Assembly (NCBI GenBank): GCA_031422555.1
Contig: JANPLZ010000135.1
Coordinates: forward strand, 1-9,382
Origin: JANNAT01 sp031422555
GTDB taxonomy: Bacteria; Pseudomonadota; Alphaproteobacteria; Rhodobacterales; Rhodobacteraceae
Direction of reading: 5' to 3'
Length of the DNA stretch: 9,382 bases
In this document: positions 1-6,874 of the stretch, piece after piece
Layout of the letters: each line of letters starts with the position of its first letter
Position numbering within the stretch: position 1 is the stretch's first letter
Position numbers and translations under genes: made by a program
The notes under the pieces: model-generated
The model's input: the letters and a program-made list of their open reading frames with translations, nothing else
Database searches by the model: none
Told to the model about the DNA's origin: nothing

Positions 1-1
1 G

Positions 2-262
2 TTTTCTTATGGCTATGACCGGTTGCGCTTTATCAAGCCGGTGTTCATCGGCGATACCATTTATACCATCCGCGAGAACCTGTCGAAAGAGGTGCATAAC
101 CTGACGATGGGCAAGCTGCGGGTCAGCTATTCGGTTTACAAGGGCGATGGCACGTTGGTGGTGTATGCCGAACATCTGTTGACGGCGCTGTATCAAAACC
201 CTGTCACATTTGCAGCGCAAGCACAGGCGAAAATGGCCGCAAAGCAGGCCGCCCATGGTTAA
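2..262 (+). CDS. MaoC-like acyl-CoA hydratase/dehydratase, C-terminal part (5' end outside window)
   Basis: The reading frame is already open at the left edge (from base 2, reading FSYGYDRLRFIKPVFIGDTI) and ends at TAA 260-262, so only about the last 86 residues are present. The stretch RFIKPVFIGDTI followed by alternating beta strands is typical of the second half of MaoC/hot-dog-fold enoyl-CoA hydratases, in which the R-F-x-x-P-V-x-x-G-D element forms a strand of the hot-dog sheet. The catalytic Asp/His of the hydratase 2 motif would lie upstream and cannot be checked. Family members hydrate or dehydrate acyl-CoA thioesters in the cytoplasm. The stop overlaps the ATG of the next gene by 8 bases, and a CoA-transferase lies two genes downstream, which fits a shared CoA-thioester step. 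The specific substrate is unknown. A TTG at 23 is an internal codon, not the real start. Confidence 0.8.
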   Translation, partial: FSYGYDRLRFIKPVFIGDTIYTIRENLSKEVHNLTMGKLRVSYSVYKGDGTLVVYAEHLLTALYQNPVTFAAQAQAKMAAKQAAHG

Positions 263-1382
263 TCTGCGGGGCATGACCTGGGATCATGCGCGCGGTTTTG
301 ACCCGATGGTTGCGACATCGGCCGCCTATGCGCAGGCCCATCCGGGGGTGACGATCAGTTGGGAAAAGCGGTCCTTGCAGGCCTTTGCCGACCGACCGAT
401 TGCCGAGATGGCCGAAACCTATGATCTGATGGTGATTGACCACCCGCATGTGGGCGAGGTGGCCAAGCAAGGCAATCTGTTACCGCTTGACGGGCTGCGC
501 GACACGGAAATGGCGGCGCTTGCGGCCGGGTCGGTCGGGCAGTCGCACCCGTCTTATAATTTCGCGGGGCGGCAATGGTCTTTGGCGATTGATACCGCCA
601 CGCCGGTGGCCTGCCTGCGGCCCGACCTTTTGGACCACGCGCCCAAGCTGTGGGCCGACGTGCTGGATCTGGCCCGCGCGGGCCATGTCGGATTTGCGCT
701 GATCCCGATCAATGCGCTGATGACGTTTTTTGGCATGGCGCGGAATCTGGGCTATGCTATCGCCGAGGATGCCGAACATCTGATCGCCCCAACCGAAGGC
801 GCGCATGTTCTGGGCCTTTTGCGCGAAATCGCTGGCCTGATGGACCCGCGCTGCCTGCGGCTGGACCCCATCGGGATCTATGACTGGATGGGCGGCACCG
901 CCGATGCGCCAGCCTATTCGCCGTTCGGTTATGGCTATACCAACTATTCGCGCCGCGGATATTGCCGCTATCCGCTGGCTTTCCACAACGCCCCCGGCAT
1001 TGCCGCACCCACTCCGCGCGGCACGGTTCTGGGTGGCACCGGTATTGCGGTGTCCGCCTTTACCAAACACCCGGATGTGGCCATCGACTATGCCTTCTGG
1101 ATCGCCGGGGCCGATTGCCAAAAAGGCCTGTTCACCGCATCAGGCGGTCAGCCCGCCCATGCCGCCGCGTGGGACGATGATGCCTGCAACACCCTGACCG
1201 GCAATTTCTTTCGCAACACCCGCGCAACCTTGAACACCGCATGGCTGCGCCCGCGTTATGACGGCTACATGGCCTTGCAAGATCGCGCCGGAGAAATCGT
1301 GCAGGCCTGCCTGCGCGGCGCGGCAACCCCGTCCGCCACGCTGGCCGCCCTTGATACCGCCTACCGAAAGAGCCGCCGATGA
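255..1382 (+). CDS. ABC-type solute-binding-fold protein without signal peptide, probably cytoplasmic
   Basis: A 375-residue protein resembling family 1 extracellular solute-binding proteins of carbohydrate ABC transporters. It shows an N-terminal strand plus AYAQAHPGVTISWEK, the segment YDLMVIDHPHVGEVAKQGNLLPLD where these proteins line the ligand cleft, and a late GGTGIAVSAFTKHPDVAIDYAFW-like hinge/C-lobe segment (quoted here in outline only). No export signal is seen: the protein begins MVNLRGMTWDHARGFDP with no hydrophobic stretch. The frame is closed upstream by TGA at 180-182, and the only upstream common start, TTG 210, adds a basic, non-hydrophobic tail. ATG 255 is chosen because it overlaps the preceding stop by 8 bases; ATG 273 is a possible alternative. 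The gene ends in an ATGA overlap with the CoA-transferase. The family is clear, but the role is not: ligand sensing, ligand sequestration or a derived enzyme are all possible. Confidence 0.75.
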   Translation: MVNLRGMTWDHARGFDPMVATSAAYAQAHPGVTISWEKRSLQAFADRPIAEMAETYDLMVIDHPHVGEVAKQGNLLPLDGLRDTEMAALAAGSVGQSHPSYNFAGRQWSLAIDTATPVACLRPDLLDHAPKLWADVLDLARAGHVGFALIPINALMTFFGMARNLGYAIAEDAEHLIAPTEGAHVLGLLREIAGLMDPRCLRLDPIGIYDWMGGTADAPAYSPFGYGYTNYSRRGYCRYPLAFHNAPGIAAPTPRGTVLGGTGIAVSAFTKHPDVAIDYAFWIAGADCQKGLFTASGGQPAHAAAWDDDACNTLTGNFFRNTRATLNTAWLRPRYDGYMALQDRAGEIVQACLRGAATPSATLAALDTAYRKSRR

Positions 1383-2575
1383 GCCTGCCGTTGGAAGGGA
1401 TACTCGTTGTCGATTTCAGCCAGTTCCTGTCGGGGCCGCTGTGCGGTCTGCGGCTGGCCGATCTGGGCGCGCGGGTGATCAAGATAGAACGCCCCGGTCA
1501 GGGCGATCTGTGCCGCACGCTGTATTTAAGTGACACCGAAATCGGCGGCACCAACAGCCTGTTTCACGCGATCAACCGCAACAAGGAAAGTTTCACCGCC
1601 GATCTGCGCGACGCCGCCGACCGCGCCATGCTGCGCGCACTGGTGGGCCGCGCCGATGTGGTGTTGCAAAACTTTCGCCCCGGCGTGATTGAGCGGCAAG
1701 GATTTGGTTATGCGGACGTGCGCGCGTTGAACCCCGGCGTGGTGTATGGCGCGATCTCGGGCTACGGCGAAGAGGGGCCTTGGGCGGATTTGCCGGGACA
1801 GGATTTGCTGGCGCAGGCGCGGTCGGGGTTGCTGTGGCTGACCGGATCGGCGGGCGATCCACCGATGCCGATGGGATTGGCTGCGGCGGATATGATGGCC
1901 GGAAACGTGCTGGCGCAAGGGGTGCTTGCGGCGCTGGTTCGAAAGGCCCGCACCGGGCAAGGCGGATTGGTGCAAACGTCCTTGCTGGAGGCGTTGCTGG
2001 ATTTTCAGTTCGAAGTGCTGACCACGCATCTGAATGATGGCGGGCGGCTGCCGCAACGATCGGCGGTGAGCGGCGCCCACGCCTATCTGGGGGCGCCTTA
2101 CGGGGTCTATCAAACCGCCGATGGCTGGCTGGCGCTGGCGATGACGCCGTCGCTGGAACGGCTGGCAACCTTGATGGGCGTGCAGGGGTTGCAGCGATGG
2201 CTTAACGATCCACGTCAAGCGATGGTGGACCGCGACGCGATCAAGGCGATCATCGCGGCAGGGGTGAAAACCAAGGGCACGGCGCATTGGCTGGCGCTGT
2301 TGCAGCCCGCCGATATCTGGTGTGCCGAAGTGTTGGACTGGCCCGCGATGATGGCATCAGAGGCGTTCCGGCGGCTGAAGATGGTGCAGCATATTGGTGG
2401 TGACAGCGCAACTCTTGACACTTTGCGCAATCCTTTGCGCATCGACGGGGCGGCGCTGACCAACCCGCGGGCGGCCCCTGATCTGGGTCAGCACCGCGCG
2501 GCGATCATTCAGGAATTCGGCCTGGGGCCTACCCCCGCCGGACAAGACGGCATGATGCGGGCGACCGCATCCTGA
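1379..2575 (+). CDS. Class III CoA-transferase (CaiB/BaiF family)
   Basis: 398 residues, the usual length for this family. These homodimeric, interlocked cytoplasmic enzymes move CoA between carboxylic acids through an aspartyl-CoA thioester. Visible family signatures are the N-terminal PLEGILVVDFSQFLSGPLCG followed by LADLGARVIKIERPGQGD (about residues 27-43), the NRNKESFTADLRD segment (67-78), the ADVVLQNFRPGVIERQGFGY segment (92-111), and the GYGEEGPWADLPGQD region (128-142). Asp171 in the GLAAADMMAG segment aligns with the catalytic aspartate (Asp169 in formyl-CoA transferase), and ARTGQGGLVQTSL follows as expected. The start ATG at 1379 overlaps the upstream stop as ATGA, suggesting translational coupling. 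Donor and acceptor acids cannot be assigned. With the upstream MaoC protein it suggests activation of an acid to its CoA ester followed by hydration or dehydration. Confidence 0.92.
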   Translation: MSLPLEGILVVDFSQFLSGPLCGLRLADLGARVIKIERPGQGDLCRTLYLSDTEIGGTNSLFHAINRNKESFTADLRDAADRAMLRALVGRADVVLQNFRPGVIERQGFGYADVRALNPGVVYGAISGYGEEGPWADLPGQDLLAQARSGLLWLTGSAGDPPMPMGLAAADMMAGNVLAQGVLAALVRKARTGQGGLVQTSLLEALLDFQFEVLTTHLNDGGRLPQRSAVSGAHAYLGAPYGVYQTADGWLALAMTPSLERLATLMGVQGLQRWLNDPRQAMVDRDAIKAIIAAGVKTKGTAHWLALLQPADIWCAEVLDWPAMMASEAFRRLKMVQHIGGDSATLDTLRNPLRIDGAALTNPRAAPDLGQHRAAIIQEFGLGPTPAGQDGMMRATAS

Positions 2576-2607
2576 AACGGCAACGGGCGCACCAAAACGC
2601 CCTCTTT

Positions 2608-2616
2608 GGGAGGAGA
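2608..2616 (+). promoter_or_regulatory. Strong ribosome binding site for the secreted binding protein
   Basis: GGGAGGAGA contains a GGAGG core (2609-2613) eight bases before ATG 2622. It is much closer to the consensus than the sites in front of the permease genes. This fits high production of the periplasmic component of an ABC importer and fixes the start codon. Confidence 0.8.
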
Positions 2617-2621
2617 GACCA

Positions 2622-3938
2622 ATGAAACTGAAGGCCACACTGGTGCTGGGCACCGCTCTTGCGACTTTGGCCCTTCCGGCCATCGCGCAGGATTATGGCA
2701 AATTTGACGGCTACACCTTGCGCGTCAAACTGATCGGCGGCGCGCAGTATGAACCGCTTTACGCCGAGATTCCGAAATGGGAAGCAGCGACCGGCGCCAA
2801 AGTTGAAATCGTGTCCAGCAAGAATCATTTCGAATTAGACCGCGAAATCAAGCAAGACATCGCGGCGGGCACGCTGGATTGGTGCGTGGGGTCGAACCAC
2901 ACGTCCTTTGCGCCGCAATACGGCGAGATTTACACCGACTTGACCGGCCTGATCGCAGCCGAAGACATCGCGGCCTTTGTGCCGCTGATGATTGCCCATT
3001 CCACCGTCAATGGCCGTTTGGTGCAACTGCCGCGCCATTCGGATGTGTCGAATTTCTTCTATCAAAAATCACTGTATGAAGACGCCGAAAAGCAAGCCGC
3101 GTTCAAGACCAAATATGGCTATGATCTGGCCCCGCCGGAAACCTGGGTTCAGGTCAAGGATCAGGCGATTTTCTTTTCGAACCCGCCGGATTTCTATGGC
3201 TTTCAGTTTGTCGGCAAAGACGAAGGCATCACCGGGCGGTTCTATGAATTGCTGGTCGCCAACGGCGGCGCGATGTTTGACGACAACTGGGTGCCGACCT
3301 TCAACTCGGCGGCGGGGGTTGAATCGCTGCAGTTCTTTGTCGATCTTTACGCCGCCAAAGCCGTGCCTGCCGGGGTTCCGAACTATACCTGGGATGATAC
3401 CGGTCTGGGCTTTGGGTCAGGGTCCATCGCGATGGATCTGGATTGGGGCGGGTGGTCTACGTATTTCAACGATCCGGCCAATTCCAAAGTGGCGGGCAAT
3501 GTGGGCCTGATCCGCGCGCCAAAAGGGTCGGGCGGCAAGCGCACCGGCTGGTCGGGCAGCCACAGCTTTTCCATCACCGAAGGCTGCGACAACAAACCGG
3601 CGGCGGCATCGTTCCTGACCTTCCTGACCAGCTATGACAACCAGATGGTCGAAGCGCGCAAAGGACTTTTGCCCACACGTTCGCAGGTTTGGGTCGACGC
3701 GATTGCCGAATTTGATGCCGCAGGCAATGCGTTCTCGTCCGAGGTGATGAAAACGTTCCAGCTGTCCATGGCCGAAGATGCTTTCACCCCGCCACTGATT
3801 GCCGAGTGGATCGAAGTGTCGAACGTGCTGTGGCCAAAGCTGCAGGCGGCGATGATTGGTGATATGACCGCACAAGACGCGCTGAACGCGGCGCAGGCCG
3901 ATGCCGCCGTTATCATGTCAGACGCGGGTTATAACTGA
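2622..3938 (+). CDS. Periplasmic sugar-binding protein of a CUT1 ABC transporter
   Basis: 438 residues, typical for a family 1 extracellular solute-binding protein (MalE/UgpB-like). It has a clear Sec signal peptide: MKLK, a hydrophobic core, then LPAIA|QD, with cleavage predicted after residue 22. The mature part starts with a beta strand (LRVKLIGG) and an EIPKWEAATGAKVEIVSSK segment, as in the N-lobe of these proteins. It also has aromatic and acidic residues likely to line a sugar site (for example NYTWDD and DLDWGGWSTYF), and ends with the usual helical C-lobe including FLTFLTSYDNQMVEARKGLL. The start is supported by the strong ribosome binding site. It is followed directly by the two permeases and the ATPase, so it delivers the ligand to that importer. 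The ligand is probably a monosaccharide or sugar acid, judged from the catabolic genes downstream; the sequence alone does not show it. Confidence 0.92.
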   Translation: MKLKATLVLGTALATLALPAIAQDYGKFDGYTLRVKLIGGAQYEPLYAEIPKWEAATGAKVEIVSSKNHFELDREIKQDIAAGTLDWCVGSNHTSFAPQYGEIYTDLTGLIAAEDIAAFVPLMIAHSTVNGRLVQLPRHSDVSNFFYQKSLYEDAEKQAAFKTKYGYDLAPPETWVQVKDQAIFFSNPPDFYGFQFVGKDEGITGRFYELLVANGGAMFDDNWVPTFNSAAGVESLQFFVDLYAAKAVPAGVPNYTWDDTGLGFGSGSIAMDLDWGGWSTYFNDPANSKVAGNVGLIRAPKGSGGKRTGWSGSHSFSITEGCDNKPAAASFLTFLTSYDNQMVEARKGLLPTRSQVWVDAIAEFDAAGNAFSSEVMKTFQLSMAEDAFTPPLIAEWIEVSNVLWPKLQAAMIGDMTAQDALNAAQADAAVIMSDAGYN

Positions 3939-3942
3939 GCTT

Positions 3943-3980
3943 GCGCGGCGCGGGGGATGTAACCCTGCGCCGCGCCTTTT
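3943..3980 (+). terminator. GC-rich stem-loop between binding-protein and permease genes (partial terminator / mRNA stabiliser)
   Basis: Bases 3943-3955 pair with 3963-3975 in a 13-base-pair stem: nine uninterrupted pairs (GCGCGGCGC with GCGCCGCGC), one G-T wobble (3952/3966) and three G-C pairs. A 7-base loop (3956-3962) closes it, and CTTTT (3976-3980) follows. It lies five bases after the stop of the binding-protein gene and 18 bases before the first permease start. The short T-run suggests a leaky terminator. By analogy with intergenic stem-loops in other binding-protein-dependent transporter operons, it may lower permease transcription and protect the upstream mRNA from 3' decay. Confidence 0.75.
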
Positions 3981-3998
3981 GCCCCTGAAAGCCCCGCA

Positions 3999-4910
3999 AT
4001 GATCCGCTTCCTGACCACACGCCGCACCGAAATGGCGCCGTTTCTGTTGCTGCTGCCCGCGGTGGCCACGATGCTTTTTGTGGTGGCCTTGCCGCTGATT
4101 TTTTCGCTGTGGACGTCGCTGACGCCTTATAAACTGACCAAGCCGCAGACGCTTTATGACTTTGTCGGGTTGCAAAATTATGTGCGCATTTTTGGCGACT
4201 GGGATTTCTGGGAAGCCTTTCTGCGCACCATCGGTTTTCTGACCGTCGCGTTGAATGTTGAATTTGCGTTGGGTCTGGGCATTGCGCTGTTGATCAACAA
4301 AATCACCTGGGGTCAGCGCGGACTGCGCACCATCATGATGTTTCCAATGATGTTTTCGCCGATTCTGGTGGGCTTTCAATTCAAGTTTCTGTTCAATGAC
4401 CACATCGGCGTGGTCAACAATGCGATGCAATCTCTGGGGCTGACCGACCGCGCCATTCCGTGGCTGGTGGATGCAAAGCTCGCGATGTTTTCGATCACAC
4501 TGGCCGAGATCTGGATGAGCACATCGGTCTTTGCCATCCTGCTGCTGGCGGGCCTGTTTGCAATGCCGCGCGACCCGTTGGAAGCCGCGCGCGTTGATGG
4601 CTGCAACCCGGGCCAGGTGTTTCGCCATATCACTTTGCCGTTCCTGATGCCCTTTGCCTATATCGCGATGGCGATCCGCAGTCTGGACGTGGCGCGCGCC
4701 TATGACATTGTCGCGGTGATGACCGATGGCGGCCCGGCCGGGCGCACCGAACTGCTGTGGACGCTGATTGCCCGCACCGGATATGACGAGGCCAAGATGG
4801 GTCAAGCCAACGCGATGGCCTATGTCTCGACCATATTGTCGATCCTGTTCACCTGGTATTTCTACCGCAAACTGGTGGCCGCGCGGCGTTATATGGGGGG
4901 GGCGGAATGA
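3999..4910 (+). CDS. Sugar ABC transporter permease, MalF/UgpA type
   Basis: 303-residue inner-membrane protein with about six hydrophobic segments, the first around residues 13-38 (LLLLPAVATMLFVVALPLIF). The cytoplasmic EAA loop that contacts the ATPase is plain at about residues 194-214 (LEAARVDGCNPGQVFRHITLP), with the conserved EAA and G spaced as in the family. The segment MTDGGPAGRTELLWTLIAR near residues 241-259 is also typical of MalF/UgpA-type permeases. The length fits the short UgpA-like group rather than the long E. coli MalF. The ATG at 3999 has only a weak Shine-Dalgarno sequence. It forms the transport channel as a heterodimer with the next permease. The 3' end carries a run of eight G (4895-4902) and overlaps the next gene as ATGA. 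Confidence 0.93.
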   Translation: MIRFLTTRRTEMAPFLLLLPAVATMLFVVALPLIFSLWTSLTPYKLTKPQTLYDFVGLQNYVRIFGDWDFWEAFLRTIGFLTVALNVEFALGLGIALLINKITWGQRGLRTIMMFPMMFSPILVGFQFKFLFNDHIGVVNNAMQSLGLTDRAIPWLVDAKLAMFSITLAEIWMSTSVFAILLLAGLFAMPRDPLEAARVDGCNPGQVFRHITLPFLMPFAYIAMAIRSLDVARAYDIVAVMTDGGPAGRTELLWTLIARTGYDEAKMGQANAMAYVSTILSILFTWYFYRKLVAARRYMGGAE

Positions 4911-5776
4911 CCGTTTCAGTTGAAAGCCGCGCGTCCAAACAGATAAAAAAACTGGCGTTGTGGCTGGCCACTTTCCTTTTGATGCTGGTGATGTGCGTGC
5001 CGGGCCTGTGGGTGGTGCTGTCGGCGTTTCGCCCCAACCGCGAGATTCTGGCCAAGCCGCCGGTGTGGATTCCCGAAGAGCTGTCCTTGGTCAATTTCGG
5101 CAAGATATTCGGCTTTGGCGCTGAACAGGTTGGCATCCCGGTCGGCAGCTATTTCGCCAATTCGCTGATCATTGCGCTGACATCGACGGTGATTGCCCTG
5201 ACCATCGGGGTGGCGGGCGGCTATGCTTTTGCCCGCTATCGGTTTCGGTTCAAGGGCGGGGTGTTTTTGGGGCTGATGCTGTTTCGCGCCGTGCCGGGGA
5301 TCGCGCTGTCGCTGCCGGTGTTCATGATGTTCAGCAGGTTGGGGCTGGTCGATACCAAGCTGGGGCTGATCATCGTTTATGTCAGCCTGAACGTGCCTTT
5401 CACCATCTGGCTGATCGACGGTTTTTTTCGTCAGATCCCGCAAGCCCTGTCCGAAGCTGCACAAGTTGATGGCTGCACCCGCTGGCAGGCGTTCTGGAAG
5501 ATCGAATTCCCGCTGGCCAAATCAGGCATCGCGGCGGCGGGGGTGTTCGCCTTTCTGACCTCGTGGAACGAATTTGCGCTGGCGTCGCAACTGACCCGTT
5601 CTACGGATTCAAAAACCCTGCCGGTGGGGCTTCTGGACTTTACCGCGCAGTTCACCATCGACTGGGCAGGCATGTGCGCGATGGCGGTGATCATCATCAT
5701 CCCGGCGCTGATCCTGACCTTTATCGTGCAAAAACACCTGATTGCCGGACTGACCTTCGGCGGCGTGAAAGGATAA
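4907..5776 (+). CDS. Sugar ABC transporter permease, MalG/UgpE type
   Basis: 289-residue inner-membrane protein, the usual size for MalG-like permeases. It has a first hydrophobic segment at about residues 17-40, then FRPNREILAKPPVWIPEELS, the periplasmic-side pattern typical of MalG/UgpE. A long hydrophobic core follows (SYFANSLIIALTSTVIALT, then GGYAFARYRF), with the EAA loop at about residues 183-203 (SEAAQVDGCTRWQAFWKIEFP) and a C-terminal pair of hydrophobic helices ending in HLIAGLTFGGVKG, a characteristic CUT1 ending. The gene starts inside the stop of the upstream permease (ATGA), so the two are probably made in equal amounts by coupled translation. It works as the second half of the membrane channel. 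Substrate specificity cannot be inferred from the permease alone. Confidence 0.94.
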   Translation: MTVSVESRASKQIKKLALWLATFLLMLVMCVPGLWVVLSAFRPNREILAKPPVWIPEELSLVNFGKIFGFGAEQVGIPVGSYFANSLIIALTSTVIALTIGVAGGYAFARYRFRFKGGVFLGLMLFRAVPGIALSLPVFMMFSRLGLVDTKLGLIIVYVSLNVPFTIWLIDGFFRQIPQALSEAAQVDGCTRWQAFWKIEFPLAKSGIAAAGVFAFLTSWNEFALASQLTRSTDSKTLPVGLLDFTAQFTIDWAGMCAMAVIIIIPALILTFIVQKHLIAGLTFGGVKG

Positions 5777-5779
5777 CAC

Positions 5780-6874
5780 ATGGCAGACATCACGCTGGAG
5801 AAAGTGGTCAAGACCTACGGCGCTGTGGGGGTGGTGCATGGCATTGATCTGCACATCGCGCATCAGGAATTTGTGGTGCTGGTGGGGCCGTCGGGCTGCG
5901 GCAAATCCACCACCTTGCGGATGATTGCGGGGCTGGAAGATATCACCGGCGGGTTGGTGAAAATCGGCGGGCGGGTGGTGAATGATTTGCCGCCGCGCAA
6001 GCGCAATATCTCGATGGTGTTTCAGAACTACGCGCTTTATCCGCATATGAACGTGCGCGACAATCTGGGCTTCGGATTGAAAATCGCCGGGCAATCCCCG
6101 GCGGAAATCACCCGGCGGGTGACGGAGGCGGCCGATATTCTGGGTCTGGCACCACTGCTGGACCGCACCCCGGCTGAATTGTCAGGCGGCCAGCGCCAGC
6201 GCGTGGCCATGGGCCGCGCCATTGTGCGCAACCCGGATGCGTTTTTGTTTGATGAGCCGCTGTCGAACCTTGACGCCAAGCTGCGCGGCCAGATGCGGGC
6301 CGAGATCAAGAAGCTGCACCAGAAGGTGAAAACCACGGTTGTATATGTGACGCATGATCAGGTCGAGGCAATGACGCTGGCCGACCGGATCGTGGTGATG
6401 AAAGACGGCCATATCGAACAGGTTGGCACCCCGATAGAGGTGTTCAACCATCCCAACAGCACCTTTGTCGCCACCTTTATCGGCAGTCCGCCGATGAACC
6501 TTTTGCCCGGTGTGATTGCCGCCAGCACAGTGCGGCTGGCCGATGGCACGATTGTGCCGGTGCCGGACCGGTTGAAAACCTTCGTCCATGACGGCATGGC
6601 CGTGCAACTGGGCATCCGGCCAGATGACATCTCGCCGGTTGGCCATGGCCTTAGTCAGGACGGGCCGGGCGCAGAGGTGGCCCTGACCGTTGATCTGGCC
6701 GAACCTTTGGGCATGGAAAGCCTGATCTACACCCATCTTGCCGGGCAAGAGGTGCAGGCCAAACTTTACGGCCCCCGCATTGTGGCCCCGGGCGAGGTGC
6801 TGACCTTCCGGCTGGCACTGGACCGCGCCCATCTGTTTGATGCGGCCACCGGCAAATCGGTAAGGGCGCAGTAG
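5780..6874 (+). CDS. Sugar ABC transporter ATP-binding protein, MalK/UgpC/MsmX type
   Basis: 364 residues with every ATPase motif in order: Walker A GPSGCGKST (36-44), Q-loop Gln82 in FQNYALYPHM, ABC signature LSGGQ (134-138), Walker B FLFDEP (Asp158, Glu159), D-loop SNLD, and switch His192 in YVTHDQ. After residue about 235 (FIGSPPMN) comes the MalK-type C-terminal regulatory/TOBE region, including the LGIRPDDIS element. It hydrolyses ATP on the inner face of the membrane and docks to the two EAA loops. It starts three bases after the permease stop, with GAAAGGA (5767-5773) as ribosome binding site. Proteins of this family often carry the name UgpC in annotation, but nothing here points to glycerol-3-phosphate, so no symbol is given. 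Confidence 0.95.
   Translation: MADITLEKVVKTYGAVGVVHGIDLHIAHQEFVVLVGPSGCGKSTTLRMIAGLEDITGGLVKIGGRVVNDLPPRKRNISMVFQNYALYPHMNVRDNLGFGLKIAGQSPAEITRRVTEAADILGLAPLLDRTPAELSGGQRQRVAMGRAIVRNPDAFLFDEPLSNLDAKLRGQMRAEIKKLHQKVKTTVVYVTHDQVEAMTLADRIVVMKDGHIEQVGTPIEVFNHPNSTFVATFIGSPPMNLLPGVIAASTVRLADGTIVPVPDRLKTFVHDGMAVQLGIRPDDISPVGHGLSQDGPGAEVALTVDLAEPLGMESLIYTHLAGQEVQAKLYGPRIVAPGEVLTFRLALDRAHLFDAATGKSVRAQ

Noticed and set aside
210..254. TTG-initiated N-terminal extension of the solute-binding-fold protein
   Set aside because: It would overlap the MaoC gene by over 50 bases, is basic and non-hydrophobic, and gives no signal peptide. ATG 255, with an 8-base overlap, fits the spacing style of the operon.
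2585..2602. Small inverted repeat GGGCG/CGCCC before the secreted binding-protein gene
   Set aside because: The stem has only five pairs with an 8-base loop and no T-run after it. It is too weak to call a terminator or operator without conservation data.
3918..4805. Long minus-strand open frame (295 codons) opposite the binding-protein end and first permease
   Set aside because: Its translation is rich in Arg, His and Gln with no recognisable domain, as expected for the antisense of a GC-rich membrane-protein gene. The + strand protein is unmistakable.
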